Assembly: GCA_009869945.1 (NCBI GenBank)
Contig: WIXG01000347.1
Location: 1-64,000, forward strand
Origin: Mesaphorura yosii
Lineage: Eukaryota > Arthropoda > Collembola > Poduromorpha > Tullbergiidae
DNA: 64,000 nt
Reading direction: 5' to 3'
The notes under the pieces were generated by a model. The model was not told the DNA's origin, did no database searches, and saw nothing but the letters and a program-made list of their open reading frames with translations. Positions 1 through 11,847 of the stretch are shown here, in pieces. The position numbers were made by a program, and so were the translations under genes. Each line of letters starts with the position of its first letter. The stretch's first letter is position 1.

Positions 1-3000
1 AATGAATTCAATGAAATTGCACGTGCAATTGAATTGACATCACAGAACGCCAAGTCGGGCAGGTTTCGTATCATGTCACACATAAATTACGCAGCTTAAA
101 CCATTGGAACCGAGTTTTCTCAAAACCCCTAAAGCAGCGATGCGTTGATACGGGTTTTTGGTAGCAGAACAAGTTGATGACCATCAGTGCGGAAAATAGA
201 GCTCCTGCCCCTCGCATTGTTATAAAATACACACGTTAGGCAGTCAGCATTTTTTCAAGCAAACTTACTCCAGTGTAGCATTTTAATGAGTGACGTGACG
301 GGCTAAATGCAACAGACAGCAACAGCGACTGGTCACTGGGCTGTGTACCTCGATCAGAAAGAATTATGGAGTCTTGGCTTGGCTTCTTGGTGGCAGAGGT
401 AGAACAAGGCAGAAATTAGACCAAGAGCAGTGTAAGTGTAACAAGCATGACGAAAAGACGATGGCTTGGTCAGGGCGCCATGACTTTCACAGTAAAATGC
501 AATGCAGGCTGTGTTTCAGTTTCAATGCCACTGCCACTTCACACTTCTGAGACAATCGTTGAACGCCCATTCATAGTTTTTATGCGAAACTACAGGAAGG
601 TTCCAACAAGACATGTCATTCATACTCTTTGCTTTAGCATAATTGTTTTGCCTGAAGTAATTCGTCAAGTTTTATGCCAAATTCATATTATTTTTGACAC
701 TAGGCAAATTATATGGTAAGCCTATTTAGCAATGTGTGTTTCAGCATTTTTTGGTGAAATTATCAAATCCGGCTACTTACGCTATCTCGGACGCTTTTCC
801 ATACTCAAGCGCTCAAACGCTTATGTTTATGAAAAAATGGGCGTTCGGGACGTGGCAAGAGCTGACGTAACCGTCAGAACAGATTAATATCATGGCAGCA
901 TTGCGCAGCGCAGTCTGTGGCTCATTTCAGCCGGAGAGCCCTTGCAGCTTCAAATGCTTAATCTGTAAAGAAAACAGAGAGAAAAGTACAAAGGGTGCTG
1001 GCATGCTGTGAAGACTAATGGGAGAATATTATATTTAGATTCACTCTGTAGGGAGTCGCGTGCCAAAGCCAATACAACATTTTTTTAATTTGACAATCTT
1101 GGCTTGGCTTGGCTGTGCTGCATTCAATTTTTATTATCATTTCGTTTGTGAATGAATTATTTAAGTACATCAAGACCAAGACGTGGACGTGGTGCAATGT
1201 TCCTTTATAAATTACACGGAGTCAAGGATCAAGAGATCATTAATAAGAATAGAGCGTATGATTTCATTCATTTTGCCCGTGTTGCCTTCGAATCTTCGAT
1301 CAGAATCATTAATATCAATACATTACAAGATTTGTAGCTGAAATTCAACGCGTGCGATATGAACGCGCACTGTGGCAGTTTGTAATTGAAATCGCTGTCC
1401 TGTTGTGCCAACAATTTTGTGGAAAGCGTGACGAATTCAGAATATTCTGAGTCCAGTATGAAAATACAATGCAAATGGGAGACGTGAATGTAAACTTTAA
1501 AATTGAAGTCGATAAGTCGAGATTTATCCTTTTAAATATTACTAATTTACTATAGCATTCAAAGCATTTCTCGCTCGTTCTTGCCTCACAGCGCATGAAT
1601 AATGGCTCGCATAATGTCAGACGAATGAATGAAATCGCGTGGTAATTAGAAAAAATTAAGGACCTGCCTTGTTCAAATATACGCGCTTTGGAGTCGAGTT
1701 CTGTAATTTGTGCTCACTCAAAATCTCCCAAGACGTTTTGTTTTTCTTTGAAAATATTTTAATAACTTGTTATTTTCATAAATATTCGTATTAAGGTGAG
1801 GAGATTCTTAGCTGAATATAAACGAGATGTTTACTACCACCATTATTACTGCGATAGTTATGAAAAGACATAAAATCCACAGGAACTTGACGGTTTTATT
1901 ATGCATAATTTTTAATGACGGTTAGTACCTTCCACTCAGTTTTACGTTATTCGCATCGCGGCTGTGACGGGCCGGAATATCTCTACTGAAACGATTACGA
2001 GCGTACCCTCGACAAACAGGTGGAAACATTCTGAGTCCTGAGATTACGGCTTGCTGATCTTAACAAAGAGAACTTGTCCACCCTCATTCAGAAATAAGAA
2101 TGAATTAATACACATTTGTTGAAATTAGAATAAGGAATGACTTCATTATGCTTCTTTTTCGTTCACAACGTAATCCAGCTTTAAGCTTTTTAAATCTTGG
2201 TATTTTAAAATGGTATTATAGAAAACTAGTTCACGCCTTTTCTTAGAATTCACAATCCACAGTTCAGAATTTCTCATTCATTTGTGAACCAAAGCCGCCA
2301 AGCAACCTCGGTGGTGTATCCCAAGCCTTTGTCTCACGCTGCCCCAAACCACAGGAAAAGTGGTCTCGCAATACTCACCATGCAATAAGAAAGTATCAAG
2401 TTCCTCTGTTCAGTCTGCAACTGTAACTGCTAGAGTTTATGAGTGTCATATTTTTACCTGCCTCCACGAAATTTACATTTATGACAAGTTGTTTGCGTTC
2501 TCCGCTTGTTTGTGCCGGTGACGGAGTCTGAATGCTAATAAGTGCCCATTTGTTTTCATAAAGTATCAATGCCACGGCACCTGTGTAATTCCAAACCTCA
2601 CGCTGCACCGCGCGGAGAGACGCAGCGCGCAGCGTGTCAGTCTCAGCTCAAAGGTGAGACGAACTGATGAGCGGAGCGTAAATATTATATTCGGCATCAG
2701 CAATAATGAAATATGTACGCATTGTTTTTGTAGCTTCTGTATTTCGTTTTCCGATTAATAACGCAAATCTAATAATAGTCATATTTAGATGTTTCAGAAA
2801 TAAATCTTGAGAAAGTCACTTCCTGAATATTAACAAGCAGCAAGCGGAGAATTCAAATATCTCATCAATACATCTTTGCGTGCCTGCTTCTTGCTTGTCC
2901 GTACAACACTGGTGACTGGTAGCAAATGAAGTGTGGTAAAACAATGAAGGTTAGTTAGTCTGGCTTCTGAACCAACGTCAAGGTGGAAAAGACCAACTTG

Positions 3001-6000
3001 TCAATGGGTCATTCTTCAAACTGAAAGTACGAAGCGACTAAAGCTGTCTCTGTCTCGAGTCAGTGTACAATTATTCCAAACTCATCATTACAGGCAAAAT
3101 AATATTGTAATTGAGCTAGTGCAAGGGAATTGGATGGTGATGAATCGGATTTAAAGGGCTCCAGTGTGAGGAGTTTTGTTCTTATTGAATTTCAGTGCTT
3201 AACAATCCGAAGGGCCCCTTCTCAAGTTCGGGCCGATGAATATTTCTCCTGACTTGACATTATTTGAGACAAGATCTCCGTGCGGAAGGCCACAAGATCA
3301 ATTTATTTTTATTACTGCATTTACATACGATACGCGGAATACACTTATTAAAAGCGTATAAAGCTTAAAGGACAGGAAAATGATGACGATGATTATTTCT
3401 CGAAGATTGAATACGGATAGAGAGCCAAATCATAGCGAGGTAAGCATGACTCTGATCCTTTATCTCATATTTTATCATTCATCGTCGTCTCACAAAAACA
3501 CTGCGTACTACAAGATAAATAATTGTCATTTTGTACTTTGTGACAAGTGGCAATCAAGAATAAAATAAATGTCAAGCCTTTAAACCTGCACTGCCGACCT
3601 TTTCGTCCGTACAACCACAGCTCTCTGCGGTACGACCACGCTCTAAACTACTGCTTGCACGTATCACGCCAAGCTCGGAACTCGACAAAGTGACAAGTTA
3701 CAGAAAATGTCCATGTTCGGTAGCCCAACGTTCAGACCTGCAATTGAGCCGCATTACACACAGGACATTGAGTGTTTAAGAAATCTTACACGTTAATGAC
3801 GCAAAGATTCAAGATTCCAGTTGGTTCAAGCTTCGAATTCAAGAATGGAGCTCTCCAGATTTGCGCCTGCAACCTTTAGCAAGCGAAGAACACAAGCATT
3901 CATAACTCATCCAAATATTGACATTAATTTATGCATAATTTACAGCTGCTTTGTTATACTTTTTCTATACTTTTACTTTTGGTAGCAAGTAGCAAGATCT
4001 CTCGTGTACGGCAATCAGTCAAAATGTTTATCTGTCACTTTGTAGTTACAATGGCATTTATTATCGACGTAATTTAATAGCAGAGCGACTTCACACTTTG
4101 GGTTAGCGTAAAATTCAAATTAGCAACCTGATAAAAACAAATGCGAGAAAACGAAGCGTGTAATCGCGGTTGAAATATTGCAATCGACGAATCAGGCACC
4201 TCAGCGTATAAATCATGCCGGGCACGCAATTCGTACACTTCCTTACATGGGTTGTGAATTTGCAGTGGAGATTTAACGGAATTTTGAATGCTGACTGTCG
4301 AATTTCGTAAATTCAGGCAACCGGCTTCGCAAATAATCTTTGGACAATTCTTGTTGAAAAAAGATGGGAAGTCGATACACATTTTTTATAAACTTTGCTT
4401 TTATTCGACTTTTCCTGTCTCGGGTTTGAGAAGCGATGCACTACAGGAAGGACCATCACGGCGTTTTAAATTGGTTGCCGGTCGCATGTAAAAAAAAACT
4501 GGCCGACCAACTGACCACCACGACCAAAGGAGCACTCTGTCTTTCATTGTGAACAGCAACAATGCTGCGATGCTCTACGAGTGTAGAGAATTGGAACAGG
4601 AAGTCAATTACTTTCAAATTGACGTGAGCTTACATGAAAGCTTTGCTGGAAGCCATGCTCATTATTTTTGGTTTATATAAATTTATGCAGAGAATCTTCT
4701 TGACTTGCATTGAGTGCTGGAATGAATTAAGCATGTGTGCTAATAAAAATCATTGCTTAATCCATACACTTTGTGTGCTCTATCAGCTGGCTCCAAATTT
4801 GCCCCTTAAACAGCAAACAGCAAGCTACTCGCTCGACTTTCGCTTTCCCATTTTCAATCTCTCGTCTCATAATTGAAGTTGCCCTACCGCCCCTTATCAT
4901 GCAAGGGGTCCCTTGTCTTTTTACATGAAGGAAGCTTCATATATGCTGGTGCTAATAAAACTTACTTGACTCGGGAACTCGGTGCATAATTTGACAACAT
5001 TGCTCCCAATGGATGCATTATAAATATTATTAGCACACTTACACAGCTAAAACTGATGTATGTAATGCTAATTTAAATTATTTCTGACATGAAAAGCTTT
5101 GAAGCTTGCCCTGGGATTCCGAAAAATACGTTCACTCTTGCTCGCTGCATTGGCGTAACAATTACCTAACTGATACTTCTTGATTCTGATTATACTGTTT
5201 CGGTCCTTTCCATTCACTCATTTCGATTAATAAAAAGCAAATTCTTGCGCTTGTCTCGCTCCCGCCGCCGTGTAGTTGGTTTATTCCGACCGGACTCTCA
5301 CCGCGATTGAAATTCAAACGACAGCTCGGATCGTATATCATTTGTTTATCATGCTCAATGTTGTAAGTATGATAAGTATGATTTGCTGAGTTGGCAAATG
5401 ATATCTAATTTATTAAATGATATGCATTAAGAAAGCGCAGAAGCCGAAGTCGGACTGCTCTGTAAGACGCTCATCATTTACATTCCGCTCGACCATCCTG
5501 CAAGATGGGTTCAGGTCAACTAATCATCAGAAAGTGATTTATAGAATTCAACTCTCTGAAACAATGTAATATTTCAGAAATTATCAGCAAGCCCCATCTC
5601 ATTTTTTGTGACTCGATTTGTTTGCGTGAAATATTTTCTCAAATCAAGTTGCGTTGTTGCGATTACACGAATTTGTTCAGCTAATTTACTTTGTATCGAG
5701 TGATAACAGGTTTTCATTAATTGTCAAAGAAAAAGTAACATCGTTTGATGTTTGCCGTTAGAATTCTAGTGCAGATGTTCCGCCGCGGCTGACAGTCGTC
5801 ATAAATTTAATTTCACGAATTAATGTAATTGCTTCTGCAATTGCGGTGCTCCTGTGCCAATCTTGATACTAAATGTCAAAGATGACCGACTCAGAGAAGA
5901 GGATCATCTGTTTCGTATGCCAAATGTTCTTGGTTCATAAGAATTCGTTCATCACAACGGATCGCTTGACAACTTTTTGGTCAATTCGAAAACGCTACTC

Positions 6001-9000
6001 AATTAAAAGGAATTACGTAGTCTTCTCAAACTTGGAGAATGAACTTCTTTGTGGAGTGAAAATAGAACACAACAGGAGGCCGTCAAAGATATCGGAAATT
6101 TCTCATGATTAAACATTTTCAGGGTAATTACTTAACGTAACGAGAAATGGGGCGCAGTAAAATTTTGAAACATTTAAGGTTTCATGGCCCTAAATAGAAA
6201 GAATGGGTGTTAACGAGAAAAGTTAAGAATAAATTTCCTGTATGGTTTCTAGGTCAAGGCTTGGCGGTGTCGGTGTCTTAATGATTCTAAGTAAATTGTG
6301 AGACAATTTTGAGCTGTGCATTTCACAAGGTTGTTAACAGCTAATCGGGGCAGACAATTATCCTTCCAGTACTACCAGGCGCAAGCAATGAGCAGCAGCT
6401 TTCATTTCAGCAAAGTGAAGTTGAAGTTGGCTTAATTTCGTATTCACGTTTTAATTGCAAAAGAACGGAAGTCGAGACAATGAAGGCTGAAAGGGCATCA
6501 AGCCAACAACTAATGTGTTTCATTTACCCTGCTGCACCGTTTTTCCGCGCAGCTTTTCTCTGGATTGCTGCCGCGTCGGTCGACTCCTTGTCCTGAGCAA
6601 AAAAGTTGAACTGGTTAAATTAATGTAAATTGAATAGAATATTCAAATTGAATTTTTGACTTGACGAACGTTGAAGTTGACGTTGACAAGAATTAGTCAA
6701 ATTTTTGTTGAAGGGTTAATTAAATATTGTGGCCAAGGCACTCGCGCTGTGGGCTGAGCCAAAACTAATTTAATTTGCAGGCAGGAGTCAAGAACAAAGC
6801 TGCAATTATGCATCAAGCTGAATGTTTGTGCAGAAAAACGATTGCGTGTGCTATGAAGTTATTATGTATGTGCAAATATTTAGTGTATGTTCGCAAAAAC
6901 TTAGTTAACAAATTGGCGCTAACAATGCGAAGAAAAAGTCGCAGCCTCTCGCATGTCGATTGCCGGAAGGCCGCCCTTCGCTCCATTTCAGCACTGTCTT
7001 AACGATTTCTCGCCGCACTTAAAAACCAAATATGACACAAAACAAGGGGTTTATTTTAGCAATGCCATATGTTCAGGTAGGCATTATTATGCCATTATTT
7101 TGGAGGTGCTTAGCACATTTTCCTTCTGCGCTTTCAAGCCTGCGACTTGGTGAAACCTGCCTGCTTAATGAGTTTCGAGCAAACATATCATTTTATGTAA
7201 ATACTTACAAACTTTTTTCTGTAAGTCTAAAAAGTTGTAACTTGTAATGAGTTATTAAACAATGACGCTTCCAAGGGCTGTGCAATTTTTCAACATGCTT
7301 CTACTTTTCACCTCTTTGTTTCAAGATTTGTTGTAAAAAAAACACCAATTTTGCGTTTCCGATGGGTAACACATTGAACTCGTGATAGCCGCTCATTTGG
7401 CAAACGATCATGACTTCATGCGTAGCAGACGGACGAAATGGGCGAAACTTATGTATTTAATGCATTTCTTTACCACTTTTTCAGGAATCGAATGGCATTC
7501 GATGAAACAGAGTAATAATTATAACAGAGACAATTGATTTTTTGGCATTTCCTGTGTAGCTTAGCCACTTAAAAAATCAGTACCGGTATGACGTCGAAGA
7601 ATTTCCAATTTCCGAATCCTCCGGTTTCGCAAGTAGAACGATCCTAAAAATGCAATCGTAAAATTAACTCAAACGAGGTAGAAATTCAAAATATAAGCTT
7701 CTTTGATTTCTTGGTCAATCTTTCAGTGCTAAACCTTTCAGAACAGAGATTCGCCTGATTCTGCACACACAACGACGCATTTTAATTGGAATTCGTTAAG
7801 TTTTCAACTTATCTTCGCCCAATCTAGTTCTTAATACAAGTGCAAGCATGCAATGGGTGACGAAAACTGGATTGGCATGGAAGTAACAAACTCCAAGCAT
7901 GAGAGGGTTTTGAACTACATCACATCGCATCTCGGCCGTTCGTGGTCGTGTTGCATTTTGTAAAGTGAACTCAACTCCACGAGACGAAAGTTCAGCTTTG
8001 ACATTAAACGGTCGTTGGGAGATTAGATTTAATCACACAAAACGTGCAAATTTATAATAGCAAAGACAAGACACCAAATCAATTTTTTGTTGAGCAACTG
8101 CATTGCAACTTCATTTAATCGACTACTCGCTGTTCTCTTTATGCGGTTGAAGTTAGATCATCAAACATGCGAGCTCATTATAATCAAGAACAGTTGACGG
8201 CTTCGAGCGAACGTAATTTGAGCAGGCAGCAGGGGTAATGAGAAAGCTTGTCCCGAGATACAATAATAGAACAAGTTTTTTTAGAATTTGTCATACTAAC
8301 GCTTCTTAATCAATAGGCTTCATCATTTTCATTGTCCGGCAGTCATCATTTGCATTTTGCATTCTCCGATTCGAATCTTGTCCCTGCACTTTGCCATTTT
8401 CCTAAGCACGTCCACAGCGCACAAGTTGAAATATTTCGCGACGGCGATTTACAAACTCGGCTCACAAACATATTCTCATGGCTCATAAACACCGAACGGT
8501 ATAATTACTCGCAATTTATCGTTAAACATTAAGTAATTTTACGTAAACGATGTAAGCAAATTAAACCGACTCGCATATCACCAACTGTAACATGAATTAT
8601 GAAGGATCGTGAATATTTTGCAATTATTAGACTTCACATGATATTAATTGCTGAGCATGCACATATTTCAGGAATTTATGGGACATGTTTTATGCTCCGC
8701 TGCGTTCCCGCAACAGCGAACAGTTTTTAACGCGGATTCGCAGTGCAATCGAATCTTGTTTGACAACATGTATAAAGTGGTCGTGAAATTCTTGTCCGAT
8801 TATTTAGCTGCACCCAAGCCAAAGCCAAAGCGCGCATCTTCTGAATTTAGAAGCTCTGCAATTTTTTGCAGTGGTCTCCTGCTAATTGATGGTGGTTGAA
8901 TATTACAGGGTGTCAAATCCCATTATTATTTGAATACTCCTTTGAATTACGACAAGAGGCTTAACAAAAGCTGAATTTATAGAAAGCAAAATTGTTTTGT

Positions 9001-10367
9001 ACGAGCCAGCGCAGTGGAGAAAAGAAGTATGAAGTAACGCGAGTACATAACAATAAAGCATGATGCGATTAGTTTTATAGACCGGCTTTTAAAAATCGTT
9101 TACCTGGCCGTGGCTTGAGGAATTGCACTTCAATTTATAATCGCAAGCCGGGCCGAGACAGCCAAATTGAATTTTACATTCAGGCGTTTGCGTTTTATTA
9201 GAAAAATCGAAATCGTGATGCTATCAAGAATGATTAACTCCACGAAAACAAAAACACTGCACTTAAACCAGAATAAAGCGAGTGAACATTGAAGTGAAGC
9301 AGTTCAACTCGCAATTCGCTTGCCTCGCTAAGCTCAGCTTTGATATTAAAACCAATTCAGTCGATGCCAATAATGGACGATCAAAACATTCGACCGCTTT
9401 TATATTTTATTACCCAGTAGGAATTACGCAAGCACAAAAGCGATCGAACAGGTGAATGAATGCAGTGCAATGCAAACATCGACATTGGTGGTCAGCGTTA
9501 TCAAAATCCAAGACATCATTCACTCAACTCTGAAGTGCGTCCATTAATAATAGTCTACATTGACTTGATGTTTCTTTTCAGCGCACTCATATTTATTTAC
9601 ACAACTTGGCATGGCAGTTAGCAGAGATTAAAATGGACCGAGTGTAAAAGTTAAGCTTCCGTATTTCCAAAAGCTTCACCGTCATCGTCGGCTCGCTAAG
9701 CATTCCAATTCGACCCATCCGAGGGTTGAGAGTGCATAAGTAACATGATCTTTCATATCTACTCGACTTCTGTTTTTTGCTTTTGCTTGTGAAGCCGCAC
9801 GATCAAAAGAAGTCAGGCCGTCCGTGTGTCCGTTCCGACAAAAGACGAAAGCGACCATAAAACTAAATGATTTTCGTATTACAATTACAAGAAAGGGTTC
9901 TCGCTTCTGTGATATTGTTGTACTACTGCGATTATCATCACCGCTATGATTTTGCTACTGATTATCATCGCCATCGCCATTAAAACGTATGTACATCACT
10001 GCCCATTGCTTATTGCCTTTATAGCTGTTGGCGTAATTACCATTAAATAAATAGCATCAATAACATGGAGACTCATTGCGCGGTGGCTGCCGCAAACATG
10101 AAATAACCGTGTCTTGTTTTATGTGAGCACATTTCTCTTCGGCCTAATTGCAGAGGTTTATGCCAGAAATAATTTTTTGTACAGATCGCTCGGAGGGTAC
10201 TTGATAATGGCTCAGGAGCTTCAATACTATACAATGTGTAATTGAATCTGTAGTCCAAAACACAGCAAGGCAAAGGAGCAGACCACAGCACACTGAGCAC
10301 ACGTATGACTATAATTTTGGACATAAAGACGATTTTTCGTATATAATCTTGTTCTTTCATCTGAATA
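1..10367. other. Gene-poor AT-rich region
   Basis: I see no gene I can support in this 10 kb. Open frames are short, lack coding-like composition and show no credible splice partners. The least unconvincing is a 79-codon plus-strand frame at 5873-6112 starting with two close ATGs, with no recognised domain. A TATA/Inr-like pair lies near the left edge and is listed separately. The stretch may be intergenic or an intron of a gene outside the window. Confidence 0.6.
221..250 (+). promoter_or_regulatory. Candidate TATA + initiator
   Basis: TATAAAATAC at 221-230 is followed by an Inr-like GTCAGCA with its A at 246, about 25 nt downstream, which is the usual arthropod spacing. The downstream sequence offers only short reading frames (a 90-codon frame at 447-719 is the longest), so no gene product can be named. 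A chance match is quite possible in AT-rich DNA. Confidence 0.22.
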
Positions 10368-10868
10368 CAGGGTCTTTCAGCGTATTTTACCCAGTTTTGA
10401 AACTCACATTTCAGCTAAATTTTACGACGGTAATCTTCTTGAGTTCTCTACGTATTCTCCTTGACGTACCATACGCAAGCCATTATAACGTTAGCGACCA
10501 TTTTCGGAGGATCATTGTTCCATATGTCGTTCAAAACTTTCCACAGGTTTGCAATTGTCCTTGCCCTCCTGCTTTCCAACTTCTGCTTCAGGTAGCCGAA
10601 TCCGTAAAAATCTATCGGGCTGGTATCAGATTTCACGGATATTTCTGCATTCGCTATGATGGTGATTCCATATTTTGAATTGACTTTTGCTGCGTGCTCC
10701 ACAGTTTTCTTCGCCGTGTGCGCCGTAGCAGCAGCATCGGGAAGAAAAGCTTTTAACGTCTCATTTCCATAGATTTCGGGAATATGGATTTCACAAATTG
10801 GTTTGAGCACATGCTCAAGATAGTAGTCCGCAATTTACGCCTTGGGTAAAATACTCTGAAAGACCCTG
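10368..10868 (-). mobile_element. Internally deleted Tc1/mariner-type transposon
   Basis: The element is 501 bp. Its ends are inverted repeats of about 26 bp beginning CAGGGTCTTTCAG (10368-10393 and 10843-10868), differing at one position. Both ends are flanked by TA (10366-10367 and 10869-10870), the target-site duplication of the Tc1/mariner (IS630) superfamily. The interior encodes, on the minus strand, only the C-terminal part of a transposase, so the copy lost the N-terminal DNA-binding half by internal deletion and is non-autonomous. The near-perfect repeats suggest a fairly recent insertion. Related full-length copies may exist elsewhere in the genome. Confidence 0.88.
10448..10810 (-). 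pseudogene. Tc1/mariner transposase, C-terminal remnant
   Basis: A 120-codon open frame retains two landmarks of DDE/D transposases. LPDAAATAHTA corresponds to the usual QD-x-AP-x-H motif carrying the second catalytic Asp, and SPIDFYGFGYLKQKL to the SPDLNPID(Y/F)..W motif carrying the third acidic residue. About 41 residues separate the two Asp, which would fit a DD41D-type spacing if no small indels have occurred. The frame continues upstream for about ten residues before a stop near the right terminal repeat. The first catalytic Asp and the helix-turn-helix region are missing, so it cannot be an active transposase. Confidence 0.8.
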
Positions 10869-11238
10869 TATTAGAACGATTATCGCCACATGAAATCTCG
10901 TCTTCGATGGGAAACTGCTCATGTCGGACAGCGCTATTTTTGGCTGCAAGTTATAAGAAACAAGCAGCGCTCATCGTCCAGAAACCGGTCGGAAGTAAAC
11001 GCGAGCGCGAGACAAGCGAACTGGAATCCACGATTCGTTTACTTGGTCGTCTTTCTACGGTGCGATGCGATTACGCGTCCGCGTCGTACTAGTCCGTCTT
11101 ATTCCCGTAAATTTTGATTCAGATTCTGAGGAAGGGTATGATTATTTTGGTATAATGAGATGAAGCGGAAAGTAGGTCAAAAAGTCCAGTTTTTATAAGG
11201 CACTGGTTCCAGCAGAAGCAGTCAGTAGGCTTCCACTC

Positions 11239-11713
11239 TCACTCCGTCTCATTATTATAATCTTTTACAAGTATAGGTCCGCCTACTCGACTTGGCTTCT
11301 GAAGATAGCCTGGAAGTTGAACTGACCGAGGCGTCCAGTCCTTCTGGATCTGGAGATAATTCACTCGCTCGCCGACTTACCTGTTTTAAGCTTAATTTTG
11401 GATGACCAAACAGATGTCTAACTCCTTTTGTTTTATTTCAACCCAGCATAATTTCTAATCTCCACACTGGTTTCTGGATTATCTCAGAGGTCTCAATAAT
11501 TCCCTCATCAAGGAAGCCATCATTCAAGGTCCTGTGATGTGAGTTATATGATATTTTTGGAAGTGAATGGTATCTTGAGTAGTGTTGAGAAGGATTGAAT
11601 GACCGAAGAATTGATGACTCGTGCACTGTGTCAACATAAATTAGTCTGGGTACGGAAATCGAGACTTTGAGACTGAACGGCCGTATTTCAGATGTTTGCT
11701 CATTATTCGACAT
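11239..11713 (-). CDS. Candidate small gene, unknown product
   Basis: An ATG at 11713 (MSNNEQTSEIRPF...) opens a 91-codon frame that stops at 11438. No domain, signal peptide or membrane segment is visible; it is Ser/Ile-rich. It is supported by a TATA/Inr pair about 107 nt upstream. The 3' structure is unsure. An AATAAA (11432-11437) directly follows the stop and could end a one-exon gene. Alternatively a clear CAG|GTAAGT donor (exon edge 11381) and TTCCAG acceptor (exon edge 11309) define a 71-nt intron, followed by a 22-residue tail and stop at 11239. Reaching that tail requires a weak donor after ...IIQKP and a poor acceptor before 11381. A 13-codon upstream ORF lies in the leader. I do not recognise the protein. 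Confidence 0.4.
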
Positions 11714-11816
11714 CTTTATCGACCCCAGACTGGCCTAGTCTCCTGTTCCTGTTCCAAGTAATTGCTTTACAGCAACAATTCCGTAACAAAGCAGAGGTGA
11801 GACATCATAACGGGTA

Positions 11817-11847
11817 AACTGAGATTACATTCGTGTGTAATTTTATA
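11817..11847 (-). promoter_or_regulatory. TATA box and initiator
   Basis: On the minus strand TATAAAA (11841-11847) is followed by TCAGTT (11817-11822), a perfect match to the arthropod initiator TCAGTY. The predicted start A is at 11820, about 27 nt downstream of the TATA. It faces the small minus-strand gene beginning at 11713. No DPE is evident at +28 to +32. Confidence 0.5.

Noticed and set aside
4074-4382. 102-codon minus-strand frame with six cysteines
   Set aside because: No signal peptide and no regular Cys spacing, and it is overlapped by a plus-strand frame. Probably chance.
10890-11117. Plus-strand frames next to the transposon
   Set aside because: They lie outside the terminal repeats, overlap each other in two frames and have no transposase or other motif.
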